This document shows, piece by piece, positions 15,336 through 24,423 of a DNA stretch of 64,000 nt. Numbering within the stretch: the stretch's first letter is position 1; each line of letters opens with the position of its first letter. A program made the translations under genes and the position numbers. This DNA comes from Brevibacillus_H ginsengisoli. Lineage in GTDB: Bacteria > Bacillota > Bacilli > Brevibacillales > Brevibacillaceae. The stretch spans positions 186,001 to 250,000 of the forward strand of contig NZ_JBNJQR010000005.1 in the NCBI RefSeq assembly GCF_050113715.1, given 5' to 3'. Below the pieces are notes generated by a model that searched no databases, had not been told where the DNA came from, and saw nothing but the letters and a program-made list of their open reading frames with translations.

Positions 15336-17753
15336 GTGTACGAAGCGTTAATCATTAACGTATTAGTTTTATTATTACCTGTCTTTTTATCGCAACTGTT
15401 ACTTTTTAAATATCACGAAAAAAACGGAAAGAAATTTCAGTGGATGCTCGGCTTGGTTGCCGGGCTTACTTCCATTCTATGCATGACCTTCCCAATCGCT
15501 TCCGAAATGACTTCAATTGATCGAATTATTTGGGATTTGCGTTTGATTCCGTATTTGCTGGCGTTGATTTATGGCGGGTATCGAGGCGGATTGGTGGCTT
15601 TTATAATCTTGATTAGCTATCGCTTCTCACTAGGTGGTGGGGTGGCTTATGGTATGGCGGTCGGTCTGGCATCCTTTTTTCTTCTTGTCGTCCCGCTTTG
15701 GGCGAAGAGGTTCCATAAGTATCATCGGCAGAAGAAAATCATCTCAGGGTTTCTGCTTGGCTTGATCGTCTTTGCCGTGTTATTGGCAACGATTTCTCTT
15801 CATTTCTTGTCTATGCATCAATTCGATTTCTTGGTGAAGTATTGGTCAGGGGTAATCCCGTTGGGCGCCTTCACCTATGTGTTTTCGATAACGCTGCTGA
15901 TTCTGTTAATGGAGAATACGTTGGAAACAAGCTTTATTCGATCGGAATCGAAGCGCTTAATCGAGAATTCATTGGATACCATTGCGATCATCTTTGAAGG
16001 GAACTGGGTGTTTGTAAATCCGTCGGGTCTCCGCTTGTTTGAAGCTGCCAAGCCGTCAGACATGCTGGGGCACTCTATCTATGATTTTCTTCCTTCTCAG
16101 TTCCATGCGGAGGTCAAGCACCATTACGATCAGATCATTAAAGAGAGCGTTACGATCGGCCCGCTTGAACGAGATTGGATCAACTGCTCCGGAAAAATAA
16201 TCAAGACCGAAGTGCTGGTGGCGCCCTATTTGTTTAAAAATAAATCAGCCATCCAGATTGTGATCCGCGATATTAGTGACCGCAAGCAGACAGAGCAAGA
16301 GCTCAATGAAAGTAAACAACGCTATAAATCCATTGTGGATTATCATCCGGACCCTATTGCCTGGTTGGATTTGGAGGGGAGATTTCAACGGATCAACCCA
16401 GCTTTGGAGAAACTTGTGAACTATCGGGCGGAGGAAATTATCGGTGAGCCATTCTATAAATTCCTCTATGTTGCGGACTATGAAAGGAGTTCCTATCATT
16501 TTAATCTGGCGGCAAGTGGTGTCCCACAGACCTACGAAGCGCGTCTGAGGCAAAAAGAAGGCAAACTGCTTCATGTCAATATCACGAATATCCCGCTCGT
16601 TGTGAATGATCAAATTGTCGGAGTTTATGGGATTGCCAAGGATATCACTCCGCAAAAAGAGCTCTGGGACAAGCTGTATGAAAGCGAAGTGCGATACCGT
16701 ACGCTAGTTGAGGAATCACCGGAAGCTATTTTTATCCTTCAAAAAGGGCGGGTCGTTTACGTCAATCATACTGGATATTCTTTGCTGGGTGCCCAGAAGA
16801 AAGAGTGGATCATCGGCAAGGAAGCGATTTATTTCGTACATAAGGATTATCGCAGCATCATTCTAAACGAAGGTTTATGTCACGGCAAAGCGGTTGATCA
16901 GTTAGTCGTCAAATGTGTACAGGTGGACGGAGAGGTTCTGGATGTGGAGATCAAATCGATTCCTACCTCGTATCAAGGGGAGTCATCTCTGTATGTGGTC
17001 CTCCGTGATGTGACGGAGCTGCGGAAGAGCCGTGAGTATCTGCAACAATCAGAGAAGCTCACGGTGGTCGGGCAATTGGCTGCGGGGATTGCCCATGAGA
17101 TTCGCAATCCGCTGACGAGCTTGCGGGGATTTGTCCAATTGATTCAACGATCTGGTGAAACGGAGAACGATGAGTTTTTGAAAATCATGCTTTCGGAGAT
17201 TGATCGGATTAATGAAATCGTCGGCGAATTATTGCTTCTTGCCAAGCCGAACAAACATGATTTTGAAAAGAGAGAGCTTGTCTCCATTCTTTCAGAAGTG
17301 ATTACGTTGTTGAAACCTCAGGGGATGTTATGGAATATTGAGTTGGTCCCGCAGTTCGGTGAGTTTCTGCCAGTGGTCTATTGCGTTGAAAACAAGCTGA
17401 AGCAGGTCTTTATCAACATCATCAAAAATGCGATGGAAGCAATGCCTACGGGCGGCAAAGTCTACATAGAATTAAACGTCAAAGAAAATAACGCCTATGT
17501 CAAAGTAGTGGATCATGGATGCGGGATACCCAAGGAGCTGCTGCATAAAATCGGGCAGGCGTTCTACACATCCAAAGAAAGAGGAACGGGACTGGGAACC
17601 ATGATCAGCTTCAGCATTATTAACAGTCATCAGGGTCAAATCAATATCGATAGTGTGGAGAATGTTGGAACGACGGTAGAGATCATCCTGCCGCTTGTCG
17701 AAGAAAATGAGCCAACTGCCGCACTGACAGCTTTGCAAGGACATCTCGGATGA
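15336..17753 (+). CDS. 5TMR-LYT/multi-PAS membrane sensor histidine kinase
   Basis: 805 residues. The N-terminal 200 residues form about six membrane helices of the 5TMR-LYT type, marked by IIWDLRLIPYLLALIYGGYRGGLVA. Then come three PAS domains at about 205-320, 330-450 and 455-565 (the second and third starting YKSIVDYHPDPIAWLD and YRTLVEESPEAIFIL). The H-box is GQLAAGIAHEIRNPLTSL with His at 587; N-box VFINIIKNAMEAM, DHGCGIP and GTGLGTMIS complete the ATPase. Length and plan match sporulation or biofilm kinases of the KinB/KinC kind; there is no adjacent response regulator. AGGAG at 15323-15327 is eight bases before GTG 15336, preferred over GTG 15327. A terminator overlaps the stop. Confidence 0.88.
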   Translation: MYEALIINVLVLLLPVFLSQLLLFKYHEKNGKKFQWMLGLVAGLTSILCMTFPIASEMTSIDRIIWDLRLIPYLLALIYGGYRGGLVAFIILISYRFSLGGGVAYGMAVGLASFFLLVVPLWAKRFHKYHRQKKIISGFLLGLIVFAVLLATISLHFLSMHQFDFLVKYWSGVIPLGAFTYVFSITLLILLMENTLETSFIRSESKRLIENSLDTIAIIFEGNWVFVNPSGLRLFEAAKPSDMLGHSIYDFLPSQFHAEVKHHYDQIIKESVTIGPLERDWINCSGKIIKTEVLVAPYLFKNKSAIQIVIRDISDRKQTEQELNESKQRYKSIVDYHPDPIAWLDLEGRFQRINPALEKLVNYRAEEIIGEPFYKFLYVADYERSSYHFNLAASGVPQTYEARLRQKEGKLLHVNITNIPLVVNDQIVGVYGIAKDITPQKELWDKLYESEVRYRTLVEESPEAIFILQKGRVVYVNHTGYSLLGAQKKEWIIGKEAIYFVHKDYRSIILNEGLCHGKAVDQLVVKCVQVDGEVLDVEIKSIPTSYQGESSLYVVLRDVTELRKSREYLQQSEKLTVVGQLAAGIAHEIRNPLTSLRGFVQLIQRSGETENDEFLKIMLSEIDRINEIVGELLLLAKPNKHDFEKRELVSILSEVITLLKPQGMLWNIELVPQFGEFLPVVYCVENKLKQVFINIIKNAMEAMPTGGKVYIELNVKENNAYVKVVDHGCGIPKELLHKIGQAFYTSKERGTGLGTMISFSIINSHQGQINIDSVENVGTTVEIILPLVEENEPTAALTALQGHLG

Positions 17754-17766
17754 GGTGTCTTTGTTT
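17740..17766 (+). terminator. Intrinsic terminator overlapping the kinase stop
   Basis: GACATCTC (17740-17747) pairs with GAGGTGTC (17752-17759) around GGAT, followed by TTTGTTT. Foldback copy B starts eight bases later. Confidence 0.8.
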
Positions 17767-17774
17767 ATAATATC

Positions 17775-18029
17775 GGAATGTTTAATTGCTTTACAGAGTT
17801 AAAGTGATTAAACATTCCTTCCGTTAGCATAAGCCAGCTAGAGAAAAGACTTCGTCCGCTTGCAGCCTCCTTGGAAGTGAAGCCTAGCAAAGGAAAGGAG
17901 AAAGGGAAAAGAGGCGCCACCCAACCCGCAGGGCGCGAAGCGTTTGGCGACTCCCTTTCGGATTGAGAGAGCGGACTTTTCCGCTTCATTGCGAACTTCC
18001 ACAGAGCGAAAAGGGACGAAGTCTTTTCT
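17775..18029 (+). repeat. Foldback element copy B (type 2)
   Basis: 255 bp. The 5' hairpin occupies 17775-17818 (GGAATGTTTAAT paired with ATTAAACATTCC). The terminal inverted repeat is AGAAAAGACTTCGTCC (17842-17857) and GGGACGAAGTCTTTTCT (18013-18029). The body is the alternative type 2 core with CTTGGAAGT/ACTTCC and GAAAGGG-GAG/CTC-CCTTTC stems. It fills most of the 329-bp gap before the sigma-factor gene. Confidence 0.9.
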
Positions 18030-18082
18030 CATGTCACAAAACTCCACCAGCGGGATCAAATAAATAGTCAGAAAGGAAGAAG

Positions 18083-18652
18083 GTGAGAAAAGTGGCAGAG
18101 GTTGAGATGAATGTGACTCTGCAGCTCTCCAAGGAGGTTGTATTGGAGTCACTCATGCGGGACTATGGCCAACAGATCCTTCAGCTTGTCTATTTGTGTA
18201 TCCGGGATCATACTCTCGCGGAGGATATCACACAAGAGGTTTTCCTCAAGGCATACAAAGGGCTGGATCATTTTCGTGGTGAGAGCGACGTCAAGACTTG
18301 GCTGTATCGAATTGCCATGAACGAATCGAAGAAGTATCTTCGTTCTTGGTCTTTTCGCAATATTTTCTCCACGTGGTTAAAAGAAAAGGATCAGAAGCTC
18401 GAAGCAGTCGAGACCGTTGGAGTAGAGCAGTTGGTCATGGGCAAGCTGAAGCAGCGAACAATTCTTCGGCACGTATTGAATTTACCGCATCAGTACCGGC
18501 AAATCATCGTCCTTTATTACTACGAAGAGTTAAGCGGCAAACAAATGGCGGAGATCTTACAGATTTCGGAGGAGGCCGTGAGACAGAAGCTGCATCGGGC
18601 CCGTAGGCAGTTGAAACAATTACTGGAGCAGGAGGGAGAAGCATGGATATAG
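18083..18652 (+). CDS. ECF-type RNA polymerase sigma factor
   Basis: 189 residues. Region 2 includes LAEDITQEVFLKAYKGLDHFRGESDVKTWLYRIAMNESKKYLR, with the -10 melting and recognition residues. Region 4 includes LPHQYRQIIVLYYYEELSGKQMAEILQISEEAVRQKLHRARRQLKQLL, the -35-binding helix-turn-helix. It directs RNA polymerase to a stress or envelope regulon and is probably held by the membrane anti-sigma encoded next (10-bp overlap). The start is ambiguous: GTG 18083 follows AAAGGA, GTG 18092 follows AAGGTGAG, and ATG 18107 is also in frame. Confidence 0.85.
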   Translation: MRKVAEVEMNVTLQLSKEVVLESLMRDYGQQILQLVYLCIRDHTLAEDITQEVFLKAYKGLDHFRGESDVKTWLYRIAMNESKKYLRSWSFRNIFSTWLKEKDQKLEAVETVGVEQLVMGKLKQRTILRHVLNLPHQYRQIIVLYYYEELSGKQMAEILQISEEAVRQKLHRARRQLKQLLEQEGEAWI

Positions 18653-20337
18653 ACCAACTCATGCGTGAATACGCCCGTCTGGATAAGCAACAGGTTGCGA
18701 GTGATGTCCAATTTACTCCTGACTTGGAGAGAAGTATTCGCCAATCGATTCATGGGCATAGGAGATCATTTTTTCTTCGTTATGGTGTGAGTATTGCTGG
18801 AGTTGCGGTGGCAGTCGTTATTCTGGCTGCATCGTCTTGGAACGGCATCACGTTCAATCATCAACAGGAGGAACCTACACCAGCGGTTACCCAAATCGAT
18901 CAGAAAAAGCTGGCGCAGGCTGTCTTGCAAAAAATGTACAACATTGTACCTGAGCTAAAAAAATATCAGGTTGGAGAGACCGGAGCCGCCTATATTCGTT
19001 TACAGAGGAATGCGAATGATAATGTGCTGATTCAGTTTCGTCCCCAAACTGGTGAAATTGAGATGTATTCTCGTAATCAGGTTTATTCTATTAATAGACA
19101 AAATCTATCCGACAAGAAACCCACAGTAGCTTTTGCTCAAGTGAAAGCGAACAGCTTCCTTGAACAGATATTAGGCGATGATTGTAAACAGTACAAACCA
19201 GATACAGTTAATGATACGTCCGATGGCAAGTTGATTACTTATCAGCGGTTCCTGAATGGATTGCCGTTGTTGGGTGATACGGTGGAAGTCATCGTTGATG
19301 CGGCGGGGAATGTGATTAATTATCAAGGGTTATCGAGAAACTGGGAGCTGGCGAAGGCTGAGATTGCGGATACTACTACTGTTATCAGCCAAGAGGAAGC
19401 TGTGAAGAAGCTGACGCAGCAGATGAAGCTTCGCTATGTGGAGAATCTGGTGACGAAGAGCGACCCTGCTACGGGAAATCCAACCGAAACACGAACGCTA
19501 CTGGAGTATTCACCCAATTTGTTAGGGTATGGGGAGTTTAACCGGTTTGTACCAGCTTGGAATCTGGATGCGCAAACTGGGGAAATTCAATCATGGATGG
19601 AAGAGCCGGAGCAATCATTCAAAATAAACCCATCTACTACGAATGTAGTGGTGAAGAATAATCAAGATATTGCCAACGTGATAAAAGACGTCTATGGAAT
19701 CAACGTCGATGTCAAAAAGCTGAAGATAGGCTCAAGCAATGCTTTCATTCAAGAAGTCTTGTATGAACCAGGGAAAGGCGATCAAATTAAGGTCTTGTAC
19801 TATAAAGCGAATGGGAAGATCCAGTCGATTCAAACGAATGCTCAACCAAAAGAGCAGAAGGTGACCAAAGAAAAAGCCATGCAATCCGCAGTCAAATTCC
19901 TTGAGAAGTACGCTGATCTTGGTGTGCGGGAGGTGGCCGCTTCTCAAGTTCGAATTAATCCGGGGAGTTACGAGATTAGCTTTTATAAAAAACAGGATGG
20001 TATTTTTGTGACGAACCAACAAAGCCCGCATGGCGCTTATACTGTTTCTGTCGATCCCAGTACGGGGAAGGTGAACGGTTTTCGTCGGGAAGGCTATTTT
20101 ATAGAATCGACGCAGAAGTCCTTTCCCTCCGAGCAATCCGTTGTTCCACTAGATACTGCCATGCAGGAATATCTCAAACATGTTGAATTGAAGCTAGCCT
20201 ATCAGTATGAACTTCCAAAAGGGAGTACACAAGTGAGATGCCGTCTCGTCTATGTTCCTTATCCAGTCAACCATTCGCTCGATTCCTATAAGGAGTTTCA
20301 CCTGGATGCGGTAACCGGACGGGTCTTGCAGTTTTAG
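18643..20337 (+). CDS. Membrane anti-sigma factor with YcdB/YcdC-type extracellular domain
   Basis: 564 residues. A short cytoplasmic N-terminus (1-45) precedes one membrane helix at about 46-65 and a large exterior region. The exterior repeats a PepSY/YcdB-like unit: GKLITYQRFLNGLPLLGDTVEVIVDAAGNVINYQG, the ISQEEAVKKLTQQMKLRYV helix and SVDPSTGKVNGFRREGYF. Overlap with the sigma gene and the single-pass layout argue that the cytoplasmic part binds the sigma factor and the exterior part senses the wall or envelope. The N-terminus lacks an obvious zinc-binding HxxxCxxC, so the sigma-binding mode is not the usual ZAS type. A strong hairpin follows. Confidence 0.75.
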   Translation: MDIDQLMREYARLDKQQVASDVQFTPDLERSIRQSIHGHRRSFFLRYGVSIAGVAVAVVILAASSWNGITFNHQQEEPTPAVTQIDQKKLAQAVLQKMYNIVPELKKYQVGETGAAYIRLQRNANDNVLIQFRPQTGEIEMYSRNQVYSINRQNLSDKKPTVAFAQVKANSFLEQILGDDCKQYKPDTVNDTSDGKLITYQRFLNGLPLLGDTVEVIVDAAGNVINYQGLSRNWELAKAEIADTTTVISQEEAVKKLTQQMKLRYVENLVTKSDPATGNPTETRTLLEYSPNLLGYGEFNRFVPAWNLDAQTGEIQSWMEEPEQSFKINPSTTNVVVKNNQDIANVIKDVYGINVDVKKLKIGSSNAFIQEVLYEPGKGDQIKVLYYKANGKIQSIQTNAQPKEQKVTKEKAMQSAVKFLEKYADLGVREVAASQVRINPGSYEISFYKKQDGIFVTNQQSPHGAYTVSVDPSTGKVNGFRREGYFIESTQKSFPSEQSVVPLDTAMQEYLKHVELKLAYQYELPKGSTQVRCRLVYVPYPVNHSLDSYKEFHLDAVTGRVLQF

Positions 20338-20352
20338 TCATACCAAGCGATT

Positions 20353-20390
20353 CAAGAAGCCACCTCTGAATGAATAGAGGTGGCTTCTTG
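20353..20390. terminator. 15-bp perfect hairpin between convergent genes
   Basis: CAAGAAGCCACCTCT pairs perfectly with AGAGGTGGCTTCTTG around an 8-base loop. No long T tract follows on either strand, but its position between two convergent stops suggests a bidirectional terminator or 3'-end stabiliser. Confidence 0.6.
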
Positions 20391-20407
20391 AGGTTTCAAA
20401 TGGGTAA

Positions 20408-21691
20408 TTACAGTTGAGTTAACTCCTGCACCATCTGATCAAGGAATGTTTCCACCGTTGCTCGGTCCACAGTTGATTGATAGAATCCGACGGTCAAGGT
20501 AAGGACTCCGTTGTAGCTGCTGGCACCTGTCATAAATGCTGGTGCCCAGAAACAAGGGCTGACGAAGTATCCGTCTACTGCTGCCAACGGACCAAAGGTG
20601 ATGGGCTGATCGTGTAAAATTCCTACGTTGGATAAGAGCGGCGAGAAGCAATTGCTCTCCAAAGCTTGACGTCTGGCATCCTGGTACCAGTTGTAAAACC
20701 CTGAATATCCAAGACCAGCCAACAACTCCATGACGATTCCGATCTGCACGCCGGGCTGATTATTTTTGTGCTGATTCATTTGATGGGCGACGCGAGTCAA
20801 TGTTCCCTCAAACGGTTCTTCCGGTTGGTATGCAAGCTGCATGATTTCTGCGCCAGATAAGTTGCTAATCGCGTCGGCATGGCGGGTAGGCAAATAGCGG
20901 CGCAGGTCGACAGAAACCTGAACAGCCATTGGATCAGAAGTCTGTACCCCCGTTATGGTGAAGAATGCTCGATAAAAAGCGGTCAGCAACAGATCGTTAA
21001 CCGTTCCCCCCTTCTCCCGAGCAAACGCGACCAGTCTGGAATAGTGGGAATCTGCAATCCGGCGAATCACATGAGCGGGATTAGAGTCAACTCCGGGTTG
21101 GGATGGAAAGGACCAAGTTGGCGCGACATTGCGAGTTCGGTCCCAGACACTTGCGGGATCGGTAATCTGTAACGGCTCCCAAATTTGACCTTGATCACGT
21201 CTGGCCTCTTGGCGGAAGCTGGGCCAATATTCTGGATCGGCACAGCATTCGGAATAGACAGAAGCTAGCAACTGGACATATTCTTTCAATCCGCCTCCGT
21301 CTGTGCTAGAATGGTCCATTTTGATGCAGAGAACATCGTAATTGGAACGGATAATTCTTACCTGTACTTGCGGATCCTTTAGCGAATTTAGCGGAGTCGT
21401 CAAAAAATCTTGGATAGCAGCTTCCACATCGTCTGTTTGTACCACGCTGCAAAGGTTTATTGTGTCCAAATCCTCTCGACGTTGCCAATAAGACGTTGGT
21501 TGATCCTCTACGAAGCAGCATCCCAAAACAGGCTCCAACTCCAGCGTCGCGCGAACAGCTTTCGCCATAAGGGTTTCATTCAGGGTGTTGTTAAAGGTTA
21601 AAACAACTTGTAGCTGATGATCCGAAGCAAAATAACCAGCAAGGTAATTGAACAAGTCTTGCCCGGTTACTGGAAAACGAAGCGGTTCCAT
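20408..21691 (-). CDS. Stand-alone condensation-type acyltransferase
   Basis: 427 residues. The motif KMDHSSTDGGG matches the HxxxDG catalytic signature of the chloramphenicol-acetyltransferase-like fold used by NRPS condensation domains, PapA-type and alcohol acyltransferases. The later VNDLLLTAFYRAFF and VSVDLRRYLPTRHADAISNLSG segments match the second half of that fold. The catalytic His would activate a hydroxyl or amine for acyl transfer from a thioester. No carrier protein, adenylation domain or NRPS gene is nearby, so it is an orphan. Start: AGAGGG about seven bases before ATG 21689-21691, not the longer frame to 21787, which crosses very AT-rich non-coding sequence. Donor and acceptor unknown. 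Confidence 0.75.
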   Translation of the reverse strand: MEPLRFPVTGQDLFNYLAGYFASDHQLQVVLTFNNTLNETLMAKAVRATLELEPVLGCCFVEDQPTSYWQRREDLDTINLCSVVQTDDVEAAIQDFLTTPLNSLKDPQVQVRIIRSNYDVLCIKMDHSSTDGGGLKEYVQLLASVYSECCADPEYWPSFRQEARRDQGQIWEPLQITDPASVWDRTRNVAPTWSFPSQPGVDSNPAHVIRRIADSHYSRLVAFAREKGGTVNDLLLTAFYRAFFTITGVQTSDPMAVQVSVDLRRYLPTRHADAISNLSGAEIMQLAYQPEEPFEGTLTRVAHQMNQHKNNQPGVQIGIVMELLAGLGYSGFYNWYQDARRQALESNCFSPLLSNVGILHDQPITFGPLAAVDGYFVSPCFWAPAFMTGASSYNGVLTLTVGFYQSTVDRATVETFLDQMVQELTQL

Positions 21692-21785
21692 TAGAATCCC
21701 TCTTTCTTTGTAGAATATTTTATTGTTGTCTATGAATTTTATAAACATAATATTGTTTAGTTTGTTTATTGTCAACGCTGATTCC

Positions 21786-21818
21786 AAAAAAAACTTCCAA
21801 CCTCGAGGGAGATTGGAA
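21786..21818 (-). terminator. Intrinsic terminator of the LysR gene
   Basis: On the minus strand TTCCAATC pairs with GGTTGGAA (one T-G pair), followed by GTTTTTTTT. It lies 16 bp past the LysR stop. Confidence 0.85.
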
Positions 21819-21833
21819 ATTCTGGCTTCGGGT

Positions 21834-22727
21834 TTATTTACAGCTTGATGGTGAATCCGCAGAATCTGCTATCCATTGTTGGACATGTTGGATAAAGGCT
21901 TGCACAGCCGGAGCTGTCAGCTTGAGTGAACGGACGGCCAGGCCAATTTCTCGGTAGATCACAGGTGTTGTCGGCTTGACCAACACAGACGAGTGCCGCG
22001 AAGCGAGAGCTAGATTGGGCAGAATGGAAATCCCCACATTCGACTCGACCATCTGGAGGATCGTACTTGTTTCCCGCAGTTCATAGCGGATATCCGGCGT
22101 GATGTTGGCGTCGGTAAAAGCCTGCTTGATCAACGTCTGACAGCCGGCATTCGGCATAATGAACGGGGAAGTAACTATCTTCTCTATTGGAACGGAGGCT
22201 TCGACGCCTAGTGGATGCGTTGCTGGCAGAATTGCGGCTAGCTCGTCACGTATAAGCGGAATCACATCCAAATGAGTAACTGGCAATGTGACAAAGCCCA
22301 CATGAATGTGACCGGATTGAATCCAATCCTCGATTTCCTCATAGGTTCCTTCGGCGAGGATTAACTGGATTGCGGGATACGCTTGCTGAAAGGTATGAAT
22401 GATTCCGGGCATCCAGCTAGCGGAGATACTCGGGAAGCTGCCGATGCGGACGGTTCCTTTGGTTAGCCCCTTGTATGCGTCCACTTCCTGATAGACGCAC
22501 TCTTGATAGCGCATCATTTCTCGCATATGGGGCAGGATTTGCTCGCCAATCTCAGTAAGAGTGATACCGTTTCGACTGCGGTTTAGAAGGGTTACGCCTA
22601 CCTCCGCTTCCAAGCCTGAGATGGCATGACTAATGGCAGGCTGGCTCATTCCGAGCAGGTCACCTGCTTTGGAGAAACTGCCGGTCTCTACTACACTTAG
22701 AAAAACCTTGATTTGAATGAGTGTCAA
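21834..22727 (-). CDS. LysR-family transcriptional regulator
   Basis: 297 residues from TTG 22725-22727, giving the standard LysR start L-T-L-I-Q-I-K-V-F-L. The helix-turn-helix is GSFSKAGDLLGMSQPAISHAISGLEAEVG (about 18-46). The effector domain contains VRIGSFPSISASWMPGIIHTFQQAYP and NVGISILPN. GAAGGTGA is five bases before the TTG; the longer frame to 22766 lacks a ribosome site. It is divergent from the Gfo/Idh/MocA gene (121 bp between starts), the classic arrangement for a LysR target, so it probably controls that gene in response to a small ligand. The ligand is unknown. Confidence 0.88.
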   Translation of the reverse strand: MTLIQIKVFLSVVETGSFSKAGDLLGMSQPAISHAISGLEAEVGVTLLNRSRNGITLTEIGEQILPHMREMMRYQECVYQEVDAYKGLTKGTVRIGSFPSISASWMPGIIHTFQQAYPAIQLILAEGTYEEIEDWIQSGHIHVGFVTLPVTHLDVIPLIRDELAAILPATHPLGVEASVPIEKIVTSPFIMPNAGCQTLIKQAFTDANITPDIRYELRETSTILQMVESNVGISILPNLALASRHSSVLVKPTTPVIYREIGLAVRSLKLTAPAVQAFIQHVQQWIADSADSPSSCK

Positions 22728-22847
22728 TCGAATCACCTTCGTATAAATATTACTTATACTATACATTCAAACGATTCATTTGACGAATACAAAGGACAGT
22801 TTGTATGCTGAAAACAAGAAATCTTCCAGAGATAGGGCGATGTATAG

Positions 22848-23822
22848 ATGAGTAAAGAGACTGGTCTTATTCGGGTAGGAATAATCGGTACAGGGGGAGT
22901 GGGGGAGAAGCTGCTGCGCACGTTTCACCGGCATCCAGAGACGGAGGTAAGGGCAATTTGTGACCTCGATCAAGCAAGAATAGCTCAATTGTCTCAAGAG
23001 ATTGGCGGTGTTTCCTGCTATACCGATTACCGAGAGCTTTTGGAGCGAGATGATTTGGATGTAATCTACCTGGGGGTTCCGCCCAAATTGCATCACGGGA
23101 TTGCGCTTGCCATCATTCACAGTAAGCGACATATTTTATGTGAGAAGCCACTGGCTAATTCACTGGAGGAAGCGGAAGAGATGGCGGAAGCGGCAGCGAA
23201 AGCGGGAATCGTCCATGCGATGAACTTTCCTACTTATTACCGTAAAGCTTATCGTGAAATGGCCGCAAGAATTGAGCGAGGAGAGATAGGACGTGTTCGC
23301 CGCATTGAGGTGCAGGGGTATTTTCCGCAGTGGCCGCGGGTCTGGCAACAGAATGCGTGGATCGCAGGACGTGAACAGGGGGGCTTTGTTCGTGAAGTAA
23401 TGCCGCACTATATTCATTTGATCCAGAAGCTGTTTGGTCCTATTACTCAAGTGAACGCGCAACTGGAGTATCCTAATGATCCGCATGAATGTGAGACTGG
23501 AATAATCGCTAGCCTGAAGCTTGCCGATGGCACCCATGTGCTAATGAATGGCCTTAGCCAGATGGAAGGGGAAGTGGGAGAAGAGCGAATTTCGTTTACG
23601 ATCTATGGAACCAGGGGAAGAATCTCGCTAGTGAATTGGGGACAGTTAGAAGTGGGAATCGGGCAAGAATCTCCTGTACGAGTGGAGTTGGAAGCCCATC
23701 ATCACCTCGCGGAAGAAGTGGACTGGGTCGTTCAAGCGATCAAAGGAAAGCCGGCAGACATTATCGACTTCGCTGAGGGTTTACGCGTTCAGAAGGTGCT
23801 GGAACAGTTGCTAGGCGTATAG
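22848..23822 (+). CDS. Gfo/Idh/MocA-family oxidoreductase
   Basis: 324 residues. The N-terminal Rossmann fold reads VGIIGTGGVGEKLLRTFHRHPETEVRAICD (GxGxxG for NAD(P)), followed by VIYLGVPPKLHHGIAL and the family signature CEKPLANSLEEAEEM with the catalytic Lys. The C-terminal half (REVMPHYIHLIQKLFGP, and the later AHHHLAEEVDWV) is the beta-sheet substrate domain. Members oxidise or reduce sugars, inositols and related compounds. Divergence from LysR suggests inducible use of such a substrate. No transporter or partner enzyme is adjacent. A hairpin terminator follows 16 bp after the stop. Confidence 0.88.
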   Translation: MSKETGLIRVGIIGTGGVGEKLLRTFHRHPETEVRAICDLDQARIAQLSQEIGGVSCYTDYRELLERDDLDVIYLGVPPKLHHGIALAIIHSKRHILCEKPLANSLEEAEEMAEAAAKAGIVHAMNFPTYYRKAYREMAARIERGEIGRVRRIEVQGYFPQWPRVWQQNAWIAGREQGGFVREVMPHYIHLIQKLFGPITQVNAQLEYPNDPHECETGIIASLKLADGTHVLMNGLSQMEGEVGEERISFTIYGTRGRISLVNWGQLEVGIGQESPVRVELEAHHHLAEEVDWVVQAIKGKPADIIDFAEGLRVQKVLEQLLGV

Positions 23823-23837
23823 TTTTTTCACGAAGAA

Positions 23838-23859
23838 AAGACACCTCCAGGGGTGTCTT
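23838..23859. terminator. Bidirectional terminator hairpin
   Basis: AAGACACC (23838-23845) pairs with GGTGTCTT (23852-23859). It stands between the convergent oxidoreductase and PadR genes; the minus-strand side continues TTTTCTTCG. Confidence 0.75.
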
Positions 23860-23882
23860 CTGTTCGTATTTTGGACAGTGTT

Positions 23883-24401
23883 TTACTGCAAGGAGGCGAT
23901 CATACTATTCAACCATTCTTTTTCAACACGGCTGGTTTCTTTGGCAATGTGAAGCATCCCCGCTCGGAAAACGTCTTTTTCTTCGGTGAAACGAACGGGC
24001 TTGTCTCCGTTGCTAAAAAAGCTTCGACCACCTTCCAGGAAGGTAAGGCGTCTCATCAAAATCGCCTTCTGTTCGTCTGCTGATAAGTATTTCAGGAAGG
24101 CAAGCATGGTAAAGAAGCGGTTGCGGTCCGAGATGTCCATATCACTGGGATGTTGCAGCAATTCCAGAAGCTTCTCTTTACCCGCTTGCGTAATGGTCAT
24201 CACCTGACGAGTCATACCAGAATCGTTGACTTCTTTTTGTTTGCTTAACAAGCCTTGCTTTTCCAGACGATTAATGGCAGGATAAAGCGCCCCGTCACTG
24301 ATCGATCGAAAATGTCCATTCAGTAAAGTTAAGCGCTGTTTCAATTCATAGCCATGGATACTTGATTCCATGAGAAACCCCAAGATTGCTGGCTCTAACA
24401 T
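23883..24401 (-). CDS. PadR-family transcriptional regulator
   Basis: 172 residues. The N-terminal winged helix is the PadR type: ILGFLMESSIHGYELKQRL, then SDGALYPAINRLEKQGLLSKQ and a winged MTITQAGKEKLLELL. The C-terminal helical part is for dimerisation. PadR proteins usually repress detoxification or efflux genes and respond to small aromatic or antibiotic ligands. It lies 22 bp downstream of an MFS transporter on the same strand, so transporter and repressor form an operon, probably autoregulated. GAGGAG precedes the ATG. Confidence 0.88.
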   Translation of the reverse strand: MLEPAILGFLMESSIHGYELKQRLTLLNGHFRSISDGALYPAINRLEKQGLLSKQKEVNDSGMTRQVMTITQAGKEKLLELLQHPSDMDISDRNRFFTMLAFLKYLSADEQKAILMRRLTFLEGGRSFFSNGDKPVRFTEEKDVFRAGMLHIAKETSRVEKEWLNSMIASLQ

Positions 24402-24423
24402 CTACATTCTCCTCACGAACGAA

